In this document: one piece after another, positions 17,239 to 25,791 of the stretch
How positions within the stretch are numbered: position 1 is the stretch's first letter
Layout: each line of letters begins with the position of its first letter
From: JBDGYE01 sp039584255
GTDB taxonomy: Bacteria; Gemmatimonadota; Gemmatimonadetes; Palauibacterales; Palauibacteraceae
Length of the DNA: 34,704 nt
Reading direction: 5' to 3'
Assembly (NCBI GenBank): GCA_039584255.1
Contig: JBDGYE010000039.1
Span: 1 to 34,704 of the forward strand
Notes under the pieces: generated by a model
The model's input: only the letters and a program-made list of their open reading frames with translations
The model's database searches: none
Told to the model about the DNA's origin: nothing
Translations under genes and position numbers: made by a program

Positions 17239-17715
17239 TCAGGTGGCGTACGATGAGCTGGAGGCCTGTTTTACGGCTTTCCGCTCGACTCTCTTGAGCT
17301 GCACCGTGGAACGTCCGCCGCTGTAGTGGATCACGCCTTCTATCTGCCGCCCATCGTGGCTCAGCTCTCCCTTGAACGATGTGCCGTCACCGGCCACGAC
17401 GCAGAGATGCCCCTCCTCAAACGTAATCCGGGTCCCATCGACCGTACCGTGGGCGCGAGTTCTTCCGCGAGCCAGGATCCGCACCTCCAGATCCCCCTCC
17501 AGGTCCCGTCGGATCTCAAGCAGGGGAGTGACCGAGGCCTCCTTCTCCTGGGTGGGCATCTCGGCCACCCACTTCCAGACACCGACGACATCTGCGGCAT
17601 TGCCAGCGAAGGCCGGGCCCACCATGTTGGAAAGCATGGCTCCAGCGGCGAGCACGGCCACCGAGAGCAACGCTTTCAGCCCTTCGAACCCTCTCCGCCT
17701 CACACCGAGCAACAT
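17239..17715 (-). CDS. Secreted protein of unknown function
   Basis: The 158-residue protein starts with a basic MLLGVRRRGFEGLK segment and a hydrophobic stretch (about residues 15-32). The sequence GPAFAGNA then follows, consistent with signal peptidase I cleavage after AFA near residue 37. The mature part opens with VVGVWKWVAEMPT, reminiscent of small lipocalin-like or META-like beta-barrel proteins, and contains alternating strands to about residue 140. There is a closing Ser-rich tail. I do not recognise a family. It converges with msrQ, and 359 bases without an obvious gene lie upstream. Confidence 0.7.
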   Translation of the reverse strand: MLLGVRRRGFEGLKALLSVAVLAAGAMLSNMVGPAFAGNAADVVGVWKWVAEMPTQEKEASVTPLLEIRRDLEGDLEVRILARGRTRAHGTVDGTRITFEEGHLCVVAGDGTSFKGELSHDGRQIEGVIHYSGGRSTVQLKRVERKAVKQASSSSYAT

Positions 17716-18074
17716 GATAGGCCTCGCCTTCGTGGTTTCAGTCCACCCCTCGTCGCCTCGTTGGGCGACTCATGCGTCGTCGTACTGACGAGCAACCCTC
17801 GTGCCACGCCTGTGACTTCCATTGAACGTGAGACATGACAAATATTTACGTGATCCACCTCATGTTAGATCGCATATGGTTTGCCGTCCGAAGACGGGAC
17901 CATGTGTATCGAAACCGAACACCCGCCCGGGAGGCTTCTCGGCATTCTTGCCCGTCTCGCGAGCGTACGGCTAGGTTGAGCGGCATGAAGGCGTCCGGGC
18001 CAAGACCACCGGGATGGCCCGGTCTCCGTGAAGAAAGGGTGCCAAGGCGGTAGACGACCGTTCTGCGCAGGAGG
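17716..18074. other. Gene-poor interval
   Basis: I see no convincing gene here. It contains an AT-richer patch around 17835-17880, the likeliest place for promoters of the secreted gene (-) and the small ORF (+), but no clear -35/-10 pair on either strand. A 72-residue open frame at 17835-18053 is Arg/Pro-rich and looks spurious. A 6-pair hairpin lies at 18008-18023 (ACCGGG/CCCGGT, loop ATGG) without a T-run. Confidence 0.5.
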
Positions 18075-18200
18075 ATGAACCCGGTGCTGGACAGCTCGGA
18101 CAGTTTCGTTATCATCGGAATCATCGCCGTGATCCCCGTCGTGGGGATCATCATCGCCCTCATCGCGGCCCGCGTTAGAAGCGACCGTTCAGACTCTTGA
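18075..18200 (+). CDS. Putative small single-span membrane protein
   Basis: This 41-residue open frame is below most gene-finding cut-offs. It encodes a polar start (MNPVLDSSDS), a hydrophobic span of about 22 residues rich in Ile, Val and Ala, and a basic/polar tail RVRSDRSDS. A perfect AGGAGG lies directly against the ATG, too close for it, but exactly 9 bases before an in-frame GTG at 18084, so the real start may be GTG 18084 (38 residues). The hydrophobic span with flanking Asp and Arg fits a single-pass peptide. No homologue is recognised. It precedes thiI. Confidence 0.45.
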   Translation: MNPVLDSSDSFVIIGIIAVIPVVGIIIALIAARVRSDRSDS

Positions 18201-18318
18201 CCGACCGGAGCCCGTTCCGCGCCCACGCGGGCGGCGGCCGGGCAACGGGTTACGGCGGAACTGACGCCTCGCAGAAGAAAGTTCGACGCGGAGGCGTATC
18301 CGGTCGTATCGTGTAGGC

Positions 18319-19836
18319 ATGATCGAGCCAGCCTGGCCAAGTGAGCCAACCGGATACAATGGGGCCGGCCACCGGGTGATGATCCGTCTCACCGGCGAGA
18401 TCTCGACCAAGGGGCGGCGGACCCGCAGCCGGTTCCAGCGCGTCCTGGCCGATAACCTGGAAGACGCCTGTCACAGCATGGGTCGGGAGTGCCGGATCTC
18501 GGATCGGTGGAGCCGCCTCTACGTGGACTGCGACGGGCCGCTCGACGAGGTGTTGAGCAGGGTCTTCGGCGTGAGTTCGTTCTCCCGCATCGACGGGTGG
18601 TGCGCGGCGAACCTCGACGAGATCGTACGCCGTGGAGCCGAGCTGTACGGGGAGATCGTGAAGGGGCGGCGGTACGCCGTGCGCGCCCGTCGCAGCGGCT
18701 CGCACGCGTTTTCGTCGCAGGACGTCATGACAGACCTCGGGGCGAGCCTGAACCCCGGTGCCCGCGTGGATCTCAGTGATCCGGAACTCGAAGTGTGCGT
18801 CGAGATTCGTGACGACCGGGCCCTCTTCCATTTGGGGAAGACGGCTGGCGCGGGCGGACTTCCGCTAGGCGCCGAGGGAAGGGCCGTAGCCTTGCTGTCC
18901 GGCGGCTTCGACTCGGCGGTGGCAGCCTGGATGATGCTGAAGCGGGGCGTCGCGCTCGACTACGTCTTCTGCAACTTGGGTGGCGAGGCCTACAAGCGGA
19001 TGGTTGTCGAGGTCGCCAAGATCCTGGCAGACCGCTGGAGCTATGGCACGCGGCCCACGCTGCACGTGGTCGACTTCGATGAGGTCGTGGCGGACCTCAA
19101 GTCGGCGGTCCGTCCTGCGTTTCACCAGATTGCTCTGAAGCGCCAGATGTATCGCGTCGCGAATCTGGTTGCGGCCACCTTGGGTGCCGATGCGGTCGTG
19201 ACGGGAGAAGCGGTCGGTCAGGTCTCGTCGCAGACCCTCGCCAATCTCCGGGTTATCGATGACTCGAGCGAGCTCCCAGTGCTTAGGCCGGTGGTCGGGA
19301 TGGACAAAGAGGAGATCATCAGGCGCTCCCGCGAGATCGGGTCCTACGCTCTTTCGTCGCGAGTGAGGGAGTACTGTGCTCTCGGATCGGGCAGGCCGGC
19401 CACGGCCGCCTCCCCGGATGCGGTAAGAAGGGACGACAGCCGCCTCGATCTGTCTGGGCTTCACCGGCCGGTCCAGGGCCGGGAGATCCTGGACCTGAGG
19501 GCCGTGGATCTGGCAGAGATCGCGGGTCAGAGCGTGTTCACGTCCATTCTGCCGCCCGGGGCGGTCGTGATCGATACGAGGGACATCGGGGACTATCGCC
19601 GGTGGCACTGGCCGGGCGCGTCGCACCGGGACCACGGAGACCTCGTGTCGGAGTTCCGGACGCTCGACAGGGGGAACTGTTATGTCCTGTATTGCTCCCA
19701 GGGCCTGAAGAGTGCTCGCCTGGCCGAGCGAATGCAGGCCGCTGGCTACGAGGCGTACAGTTTTCTCGGAGGAGAGACTCGACTGCGACGGCTGGCCGGG
19801 AGCCTCGGCGAAGCCGGTCAGGGAGGGGCGCAGTGA
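18319..19836 (+). CDS. thiI: tRNA 4-thiouridine synthetase ThiI with rhodanese domain
   Basis: The 505-residue protein has the full ThiI layout. There is an N-terminal ferredoxin-like region with a GEISTKGRRTRSRF motif (residues 26-39), a THUMP domain (about 60-170), a PP-loop ATPase with SGGFDSAVAAW (194-204), and a C-terminal rhodanese domain (about 395-495). Cys353 in REYCALGSGRPATAA and Cys459 in LYCSQGLKSARL correspond to the two redox/persulfide cysteines of E. coli ThiI (344, 456). It activates tRNA U8 and transfers sulfur to it, and in some bacteria it feeds thiazole synthesis. The stop overlaps uppS as GTGA, so it is coupled to the downstream isoprenoid and lipid genes. Confidence 0.94.
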   Translation: MIEPAWPSEPTGYNGAGHRVMIRLTGEISTKGRRTRSRFQRVLADNLEDACHSMGRECRISDRWSRLYVDCDGPLDEVLSRVFGVSSFSRIDGWCAANLDEIVRRGAELYGEIVKGRRYAVRARRSGSHAFSSQDVMTDLGASLNPGARVDLSDPELEVCVEIRDDRALFHLGKTAGAGGLPLGAEGRAVALLSGGFDSAVAAWMMLKRGVALDYVFCNLGGEAYKRMVVEVAKILADRWSYGTRPTLHVVDFDEVVADLKSAVRPAFHQIALKRQMYRVANLVAATLGADAVVTGEAVGQVSSQTLANLRVIDDSSELPVLRPVVGMDKEEIIRRSREIGSYALSSRVREYCALGSGRPATAASPDAVRRDDSRLDLSGLHRPVQGREILDLRAVDLAEIAGQSVFTSILPPGAVVIDTRDIGDYRRWHWPGASHRDHGDLVSEFRTLDRGNCYVLYCSQGLKSARLAERMQAAGYEAYSFLGGETRLRRLAGSLGEAGQGGAQ

Positions 19837-20591
19837 AAGGTCCGGGGCGATCGGAGGGCTCCCTCCTCCAGCGCATCCGGGAGCGGGGCGATCCCCCGAC
19901 CCACGTCGCCATCATTATGGACGGGAACGGGCGCTGGGCGGGCGAACGTGGCCTGCCGCGCTGGATGGGGCACCGCCAGGGCATGAAGGCGGTGCGCCGG
20001 GTCGTGGAAGCAGCTCTCGAGGTCGGGGTGCGCCATCTGACGCTGTTCGCCTTCTCCAGAGAGAATTGGGATCGCCCTTTCGAAGAGGTGGCTGCGCTCA
20101 TGAACCTGCTCTGCGAATACGTGGAGCGGGAGCGGGAGGAGCTTGCAGCGGAGGGAGTGCGGGGCACGGTGTTTGGCGAGCTGGACAGGCTGTCCGCCGA
20201 CGCCCGAGAGGCTGTCGATTCGCTCGAGAAGGGAACCGGAGAAGGCGATCGTCTGGACCTTCATCTCGCGATCAGCTACGGCTCCCGCGACGAGATCGTA
20301 CAGGCGGCCAGGCTCCTCGCCCGGCGTTCGGCGGCGGGCGAGCTCTCGCCAGACGAGATTACTCAGGACGAGTTCGTCTCCGGGCTGCTGACGGCCGACT
20401 GGCCTGACCCGGACCTGCTGATCCGCACGTCGGGCGAGCTCCGGGTTTCCAACTTCCTTCTGTGGCAGATCGCCTATGCCGAGATCCACGTGACGGGAGT
20501 GTTGTGGCCGGACTTTGGGAAAGCGGATCTGTGCGAGGCGATTCTCGAGTACCAGAGCCGCGAGCGTCGCTTCGGGCGGGTCGCCACCTGA
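19833..20591 (+). CDS. uppS: Isoprenyl (undecaprenyl diphosphate) transferase
   Basis: The 252-residue cis-prenyltransferase builds the undecaprenyl diphosphate carrier for peptidoglycan and other glycans. HVAIIMDGNGRWA holds the catalytic Asp30. LFAFSRENWDRP and the C-terminal LLIRTSGELRVSNFLLWQIAYAE are signature blocks. The frame is open back to 19602 inside thiI, but GTG 19833 overlaps the thiI stop and has GGGAGGGG 5 bases upstream, so I start there. cdsA follows 19 bases downstream. Confidence 0.96.
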   Translation: MKGPGRSEGSLLQRIRERGDPPTHVAIIMDGNGRWAGERGLPRWMGHRQGMKAVRRVVEAALEVGVRHLTLFAFSRENWDRPFEEVAALMNLLCEYVEREREELAAEGVRGTVFGELDRLSADAREAVDSLEKGTGEGDRLDLHLAISYGSRDEIVQAARLLARRSAAGELSPDEITQDEFVSGLLTADWPDPDLLIRTSGELRVSNFLLWQIAYAEIHVTGVLWPDFGKADLCEAILEYQSRERRFGRVAT

Positions 20592-20610
20592 GGGCACGGA
20601 AAGGACCGTC

Positions 20611-21441
20611 ATGCCGTCCGACCTGGCCAAACGCCTCACTGTGGCAGCCATCGGGATTCCGCTTTGCATCATAGTGACCCTTCTTGGCGGCTGGCCCTTC
20701 GCGCTGGGCTTGGGCATCCTGGCCGCCACCGGGACCTGGGAGCTTGCCCGTATGTTGCGGCAACGAGGTCGAAACTTCCTGACGATCCTCGGTGGGCTGT
20801 TCGCCGCGGCGCTGCCGCTGACCGTTCTCGAGCTGGGCTGGATGGCTGCCTGGGCGCTTACGATCATCTCCGTGCTCACCATCGCCGGCTTCGCGACTCT
20901 GCGGTTTCCGCCCGCGGAGCGGCCGTTTCAGACAGGCGCCCTTACGGTGGCGGGGGCTCTGTACATCGGGGGATTACTGAGCTTCGGGGTACCGCTTCGA
21001 GAGTGGCTGGCCGACGACCCTATCCAGGGAACCGTTCTGTTCTTCCTACCGGTGGCGGTGACCTGGCTGGCGGATACGGCTGCGTTCTTCGGTGGCAGGA
21101 CGTTCGGTCGGCGGAAGCTGGCGCCCGCGATCAGTCCTAACAAGACGGTCGAGGGAGGGATGGCAGGCCTGCTCGCCGGGCCCGTTGGAACCGTGGCCTA
21201 CGGGTCGGCGCTCCTCCCCGACATCGGCGCACGGGTCGGAATCGTGGGACTGGCGATCCTTGGCCTGATGATCTCCGCTGGCGCGGTGATGGGTGATCTG
21301 GTCGAGTCGGGCCTCAAGCGTGAGTGCGGGGTGAAGGACTCCTCCAATCTTCTTCCAGGCCACGGAGGGCTCCTCGACCGCATGGACTCTCTGCTGTGGT
21401 CGATTCCGATAGCCTACTTCTTCCTGAGCGCGGTTCTGTAG
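20611..21441 (+). CDS. cdsA: Phosphatidate cytidylyltransferase
   Basis: The 276-residue polytopic membrane enzyme (about 7-8 helices) makes CDP-diacylglycerol from phosphatidic acid and CTP. The C-terminal signature is clear: ESGLKRECGVKDSSNLLPGHGGLLDRMDS, split here only for the eye as SGLKRECGVKD and LPGHGGLLDRMD. ATG 20611 gives the usual start MPSDLAKRLTVAAIGIPL; the frame is open upstream into uppS without family content. The stop TAG lies 4 bases before dxr. It connects to plsC elsewhere in the window as the next step in phospholipid synthesis. Confidence 0.95.
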   Translation: MPSDLAKRLTVAAIGIPLCIIVTLLGGWPFALGLGILAATGTWELARMLRQRGRNFLTILGGLFAAALPLTVLELGWMAAWALTIISVLTIAGFATLRFPPAERPFQTGALTVAGALYIGGLLSFGVPLREWLADDPIQGTVLFFLPVAVTWLADTAAFFGGRTFGRRKLAPAISPNKTVEGGMAGLLAGPVGTVAYGSALLPDIGARVGIVGLAILGLMISAGAVMGDLVESGLKRECGVKDSSNLLPGHGGLLDRMDSLLWSIPIAYFFLSAVL

Positions 21442-21445
21442 TGTG

Positions 21446-22558
21446 ATGCAGCGAGGCGTTGTCGTGCTCGGCGCCACGGGGTCAATCGGTCAATCGACGC
21501 TGGCCGTGCTGCGCCGGCACCCCGATCGCTTCCGGGTCGTCGCGCTGGCGGCAGGTCGGCGAGCGGATGTGCTCGATCGGCTGGCGCAGGAGACGGGCCC
21601 TGACTACGTGGTCCTGGCAGAGCGGTGGCCAGATGGATTCGAGCCGGAATGGGATGGAGAGTGGCTCACCGGTTCGCGGGCGGTCGCTGACGCGGCCCGC
21701 GATCCGTCCGCCGAGGTCGTAGTGAACGCTCTGGTGGGCTTTGCCGGGTTGGAGTCCACGATCGCGGCGCTGACTGCTGACAAGAGACTCGCTCTCGCGA
21801 ACAAAGAATCTCTCGTGGTCGGCGGGGAGCTCGTCCTTCGGGCATGGAGGGCCGGGCACGGCGAGCTCGTGCCTGTGGACAGTGAGCACAGCGCGATCCT
21901 GCAGTGCATACAGGAGCGACCGATCCGTGAGGTCAACCGGATCATCCTCACAGCCTCCGGAGGNNNNNNNNNNNNNNNNNNNNACGATGCGCTCGCGCAC
22001 CCCACCTGGAGCATGGGAGACAAGATCACCATCGACTCGGCCACGCTCGCCAACAAGGCGCTCGAGGTAATCGAGGCGCACCTGCTGTTCGGAGTCGAGT
22101 ACGATCGCATCGAGGTCGTCGTGCACCCCGCCTCCATCGTGCACTCGATGGTGGAGTTCCGGGACGGTTCAACAGTGGCGCAGCTGGGCTATCCGACGAT
22201 GGAGGTTCCCATCGCGTACTCTCTCTCGGGCCCGGAGCGGTTGCAGAATGCATTCCGTGAGTTCGATCCGGTGGAAGCGAGCCCTTTGTACTTCGAGCCG
22301 CTGAGGCGTGATGCTTTTCCCATGTTCGGTCTGGGAGTCGAGGCCGGTCGTGCCGGCGGCACGATGCCCGCGGCATACAACGCGGCCAACGAAGTCGCCG
22401 TCAGGGCATTCCTCGAGGGCGGGCTGGACTTTCTGGGAATCCCACGCGTCGTCGAGAGCGTTCTGGCCAGGACGGCCCTGAGGACGGTCGATTCGGTCGA
22501 CGATCTGGTTCTGGCAGACGGAGAGGCGAGGGAACTGGCTCTGGAAGCCATCCGTTGA
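21446..22558 (+). CDS. dxr: 1-deoxy-D-xylulose 5-phosphate reductoisomerase (contains assembly gap)
   Basis: The enzyme commits deoxyxylulose phosphate to the MEP isoprenoid pathway with NADPH. Visible motifs are LGATGSIGQSTL (residues 8-19), the ANKESLVVGGE block, PVDSEHSAILQC, then ILTASGG. The sequence breaks at an N run and resumes with DALAHPTWSMGDKITIDSATLANKALE. The gap removes the PFR-type loop that follows ASGG in all family members. The nominal length of 370 residues includes Xs and is about 9 residues shorter across the loop than relatives, so the true gap is probably longer than shown. ATG 21446 is chosen; GTG 21443 just before it is equivalent. Confidence 0.95.
   Translation: MQRGVVVLGATGSIGQSTLAVLRRHPDRFRVVALAAGRRADVLDRLAQETGPDYVVLAERWPDGFEPEWDGEWLTGSRAVADAARDPSAEVVVNALVGFAGLESTIAALTADKRLALANKESLVVGGELVLRAWRAGHGELVPVDSEHSAILQCIQERPIREVNRIILTASGXXXXXXXXDALAHPTWSMGDKITIDSATLANKALEVIEAHLLFGVEYDRIEVVVHPASIVHSMVEFRDGSTVAQLGYPTMEVPIAYSLSGPERLQNAFREFDPVEASPLYFEPLRRDAFPMFGLGVEAGRAGGTMPAAYNAANEVAVRAFLEGGLDFLGIPRVVESVLARTALRTVDSVDDLVLADGEARELALEAIR
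21964..21983. other. Assembly gap (20 N) inside dxr
   Basis: Twenty unknown bases follow ASGG in dxr. The reading frame is the same on both sides, but 20 N cover too few codons for the conserved loop that belongs here, so the run looks like a placeholder of unspecified size. Confidence 0.95.
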
Positions 22559-22626
22559 GGAACACGACAGCGCGTCAGGGGTGATACCTCGGGCGAAGTC
22601 TGGAAACCCAACAAACCGGTCCGTAA

Positions 22627-23721
22627 ATGCACGTAACGATCCTGGCGACGATCGTCGTCCTCGGTGTTCTGATCCTGATTCACGAGCTTGGGCACTTCTG
22701 GGCCGCCAAGGCCGTGGACATCGAGGTATCACGGTTTTCCATAGGTTTCGGTCCCAAGCTGTTCGGGTTCCGACGCGGGGAGACAGAGTACGTCGTCTCG
22801 GCGATACCGCTGGGCGGATACGTGAAGATGGAGGGCATGGCCGAGGAAGAGGCCATGGCGCCTCTGGAGGGTCGCTCGGAGCCGCGCCGGGAGCGCTCGC
22901 CGAGGGACTTCGACCAGAAACCGCTTTGGGCCCGGGTGCTCGTTGTGAGCGCCGGAGTCCTCATGAACTTCCTGTTCGCCTACCTCGTATTCGTCAGCGT
23001 TGCCCGTACCCAGGGGGTGATGGTTCCGCTGATCGCAGAGGTGGAGGCGGGCTGGCCGGCGGAGGCGGCGGGATTCCAGGCGGGGGACGTCGTAGTCGCC
23101 GTGGACGGCCAGCGCCTTCGCGAGCGCGATGAGGTGATTCACTACATCGCGCTTCGTCCCGGCGTTGAGATGACGTTGACGGTCGAGCGAGGCGAATCCG
23201 CGCTGGACCTCACGGTCACCCCGCGGCTGTGGCGGGAGTATGACGAGTTCGCCAGGGACACCGTCGAGAGAGGCCGCATCGGTGTGAGCTTCCCGAACAC
23301 CGCCGAGGCGCAACGGTCCTTGGCGCTCGGTGAGGCGGTGGTGGAGGGAGGACACCGGACCTGGTGGTGGGTGGCCCAGATCGGCGACTTCCTGGCCCGC
23401 ATAGTCACCGGGAGGTCCTCCGCCAAGGAGCTGGGCGGTCCGATCGTAATCGGTCAGCTGTCCGGCGAGTTCGCGCGCGCCGGTATCTGGCCCCTACTGG
23501 AGTTCATGGCGATCATCAGCGTCAACCTGGCGGTTCTGAACCTTCTGCCGATACCCGTGCTCGACGGGGGACACCTGCTGTTCTTGGGAATCGAGGCGGT
23601 CCGAGGACGGGCCGTGAGCGTTGAGCAGCGGCTCAGGCTCACGCAAATCGGGATCCTACTGGTGGTGGGACTGATGGTCTGGGCGTTCGCCAACGACATC
23701 CTCCGGCTCGTCGGAGCCTAG
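22627..23721 (+). CDS. rseP: RseP-type site-2 membrane metalloprotease
   Basis: The 364-residue intramembrane protease cleaves anti-sigma factors or remnant signal peptides within the membrane. HELGH at residues 19-23 is the zinc site (His19, Glu20, His23), followed by AIPLGGYVKM. A single PDZ domain spans about 130-200 (PLIAEVEAGWPAEAAGF), where E. coli RseP has two. The second zinc/active-site block is NLLPIPVLDGGHLL near residue 310. The start ATG is 68 bases after dxr, in the conserved uppS-cdsA-dxr-rseP order. It is the last gene of that run; the usual partner bamA does not follow. Confidence 0.95.
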   Translation: MHVTILATIVVLGVLILIHELGHFWAAKAVDIEVSRFSIGFGPKLFGFRRGETEYVVSAIPLGGYVKMEGMAEEEAMAPLEGRSEPRRERSPRDFDQKPLWARVLVVSAGVLMNFLFAYLVFVSVARTQGVMVPLIAEVEAGWPAEAAGFQAGDVVVAVDGQRLRERDEVIHYIALRPGVEMTLTVERGESALDLTVTPRLWREYDEFARDTVERGRIGVSFPNTAEAQRSLALGEAVVEGGHRTWWWVAQIGDFLARIVTGRSSAKELGGPIVIGQLSGEFARAGIWPLLEFMAIISVNLAVLNLLPIPVLDGGHLLFLGIEAVRGRAVSVEQRLRLTQIGILLVVGLMVWAFANDILRLVGA

Positions 23722-23727
23722 AGCACC

Positions 23728-24564
23728 TCAGCTGGCGGCGAACAGGCTGAGCTGGGGCCCTCCGCTGAGAGCTCGATCTACGAGGCGCGACACTTCGAAC
23801 AGTTCAGAAGGGTTGTCCTGCTCGGCGACGGCCAGCACTCCCTTGAACGGAGACCTTCGCAGGCGTCGCTCCGTCACGGCGTGAGCGCGTCTCGGATCGT
23901 TGCACTCGTCGCTCAGGTGGGCCAACAGGATTCCGCCTAACTCGGGATGCACGAGCTCCGCCGCTAGGTCCGCGGCGAGCCTGTTCGACAGGTGGCCACG
24001 GCTGCCACCGATGCGCTGTTTCACGCTCCACGGATAGGGGCTTTCGCGCAGCAATACCTCGTCATGATTCGACTCGAGGATGAGGAAATGGCAGCCGGCG
24101 AGAGCGGCCTTGACCGGGGGCGTGGCACGGCCAAGATCGGTGGCGATCCCGGCCCGCAGTCCCGAAGTGGTGTCGGTAACGGTGAGAGCCACAGGATCGG
24201 CCGCGTCGTGGCACGTCGCGAACGGGTGTATCTCGGCGCGGCCGATCCGAAACGACTCTTCGGGCCGGCAACGGTGCAGGCTCTCGTTCCCTTTGAGCAG
24301 ATCGCTGCACGCCGAGGCGGTTCCGGACGTCAGATAGATCGTCCATCCCCAGCGACGAGCGGCCACGCCGATTCCCGCGGTGTGGTCCCGGTGCTCGTGG
24401 GTGACGATCACCGCCCGAATAGTCTCCGGCTCGACTCCCAGGTGCGTCATGCGGCGGGCGAGCTGGGCTCCGCTGAACCCGGCGTCTACCAGGAACCGGG
24501 TGCCACCGCATTCCACGAGGACCGCATTCCCGCGGCTGCCGCTTCCGAGGCTGGCGACCCTCAA
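23728..24564 (-). CDS. MBL-fold metallo-hydrolase (YycJ/WalJ-like)
   Basis: The 278-residue protein opens with SLGSGSRGNAVLVE and contains THEHRDHTAG, the HxHxDH metal motif of the metallo-beta-lactamase fold. Later metal-ligand regions are ATDLGR, LESNHDE and LLAHLSDECNDP. These fit the YycJ/WalJ subgroup, single-domain hydrolases of DNA or RNA-linked processes in Firmicutes; the substrate here is unknown. The start is TTG, overlapping the upstream GlmU-like stop (TTGA), and the family N-terminus begins exactly there. The stop is 6 bases from the convergent rseP stop. It is the last gene of a minus-strand operon. Confidence 0.9.
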   Translation of the reverse strand: MRVASLGSGSRGNAVLVECGGTRFLVDAGFSGAQLARRMTHLGVEPETIRAVIVTHEHRDHTAGIGVAARRWGWTIYLTSGTASACSDLLKGNESLHRCRPEESFRIGRAEIHPFATCHDAADPVALTVTDTTSGLRAGIATDLGRATPPVKAALAGCHFLILESNHDEVLLRESPYPWSVKQRIGGSRGHLSNRLAADLAAELVHPELGGILLAHLSDECNDPRRAHAVTERRLRRSPFKGVLAVAEQDNPSELFEVSRLVDRALSGGPQLSLFAAS

Positions 24565-25784
24565 CGGCCATCAACCCGCTCGACGCCCGCCTCCCACACG
24601 GCCGCGAGCCACTTGCGAACGCCCAGGTCGAACGCCACATCCCGCCGTTCCATGACTCGCGCCGCCGCGTCCAGGAATCGCTCCCTATCGTAGACAGCCG
24701 CAGACCGCCCGAATCCCCAGCTGAACGGCTCCACCCATCTGGGCGGCGGGCCGACACCGAAGAGGTTGGCGCCTGCCCCGATGGCGGTGCCCGTATTGAG
24801 GAGCGTGCCGATAGCCGTCTTTACGTGGTCTCCCACTAGACAGCCGAGCTTCAGGAGGCCGGTGTCCACATCGCCGTCCGGCGTGCCGACTCGTACCGGA
24901 CCATAATTGTTCTTCAGATCGCTGTTCGTCGTAAGCGCGCCCAGGTTTACCCAGCGACCCAGGTACGCGTGGCCGAGAAAGCCGTCGTGTGCCTTGTTGG
25001 AGTATCCCAATACCACCGTGTGCTCGATCTCGCCGCGGAGGTTGCAGCGAGGTCCCGCCGAAAGGCTCGCGAAAGAGCCTCCGAGCAGGCGGGTACCTGC
25101 TCCGGCGTGGAGCGGACCCGCCAGCCGGGCACCGGCTCGAACCTCCACTCCGTCTTCGAGGTGGATCCCGCCCTGCGTGGTGTCCAGCAGTACGCCCGGC
25201 TCGAGGAGGATTCCGTCGCCGAGGCTGACCGGCCCGCTACCCACTCGGTGCACTCCCTTCGGTAGAGCCGCTCTCTCGGTCTCGCTCGTCGCCGCTAGAT
25301 CCCGGGCCAGCCGCTCCGCGATTTCCTCGACGAGCGACCAGGCGGCAGGAAGCAGCCCTCCGGCCAGATCCACCTCGGCTGCCACGCCCGGTAGCTTGGC
25401 CGGCTCGAGAAGCCAGCCGGCGCCGGGATCCGGGCTGCCCGCTGGCAGGTAGCACCCCGCCACCGCTCCGCCAACGCGAATCAGGGTCGGCCGGTCGAGG
25501 GCATCCTCGAGGGTGATCCCATCGGAGGGCACCGCCCTCGTGCACAACAGAAGCCGGCCCACGTCCGGCAATGCCGAGTCGCGAGTCAGAACGGGTGGCG
25601 CCCCATCCTCCCGGAACCCGGTCAGCCAGGGCCGGCTCAGGGTCGCGGCCGCTTGGAGTCCTGCGAGGCGCTCGAGGCGCTCTCGAAGCAGCAACGAACC
25701 GAACAGGAGCTCGCCGCATGGACGGGAGAGCGAGAACGGATGCCAGCCGTCCGCCACCCCGTCGTCGAAGAGGAACAGTCTCAC
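24561..25784 (-). CDS. Alternative GlmU-family (putative sugar nucleotidyltransferase / left-handed beta-helix) protein
   Basis: The 407-residue protein resembles the atypical GlmU group seen in Bacteroidetes and related bacteria. The N-terminus MRLFLFDDGVADGWHPFSLSRPCGELLFG carries the SRP-x-x-EL-x-xG style motif of that group, not the LAAGxGTRM pyrophosphorylase loop of standard GlmU. From about residue 180 there are hexapeptide-type repeats (SLGDGILLEPGVLL, VEVRAGARLAGPLHAG), and a KTAIGTLLNTGTAIGAGAN coil suggests a trimeric acyltransferase-like left-handed beta-helix. UDP-GlcNAc synthesis is the usual inference, unproven here. The start is GTG, 7 bases after the manC-like stop. Confidence 0.8.
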   Translation of the reverse strand: MRLFLFDDGVADGWHPFSLSRPCGELLFGSLLLRERLERLAGLQAAATLSRPWLTGFREDGAPPVLTRDSALPDVGRLLLCTRAVPSDGITLEDALDRPTLIRVGGAVAGCYLPAGSPDPGAGWLLEPAKLPGVAAEVDLAGGLLPAAWSLVEEIAERLARDLAATSETERAALPKGVHRVGSGPVSLGDGILLEPGVLLDTTQGGIHLEDGVEVRAGARLAGPLHAGAGTRLLGGSFASLSAGPRCNLRGEIEHTVVLGYSNKAHDGFLGHAYLGRWVNLGALTTNSDLKNNYGPVRVGTPDGDVDTGLLKLGCLVGDHVKTAIGTLLNTGTAIGAGANLFGVGPPPRWVEPFSWGFGRSAAVYDRERFLDAAARVMERRDVAFDLGVRKWLAAVWEAGVERVDGR

Positions 25785-25791
25785 GTCGGAC

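Noticed and set aside
17835..18053. 72-codon plus-strand frame in the gene-poor interval
   Set aside because: Arg/Pro-rich composition, no ribosome site and no hydrophobic or conserved segment.
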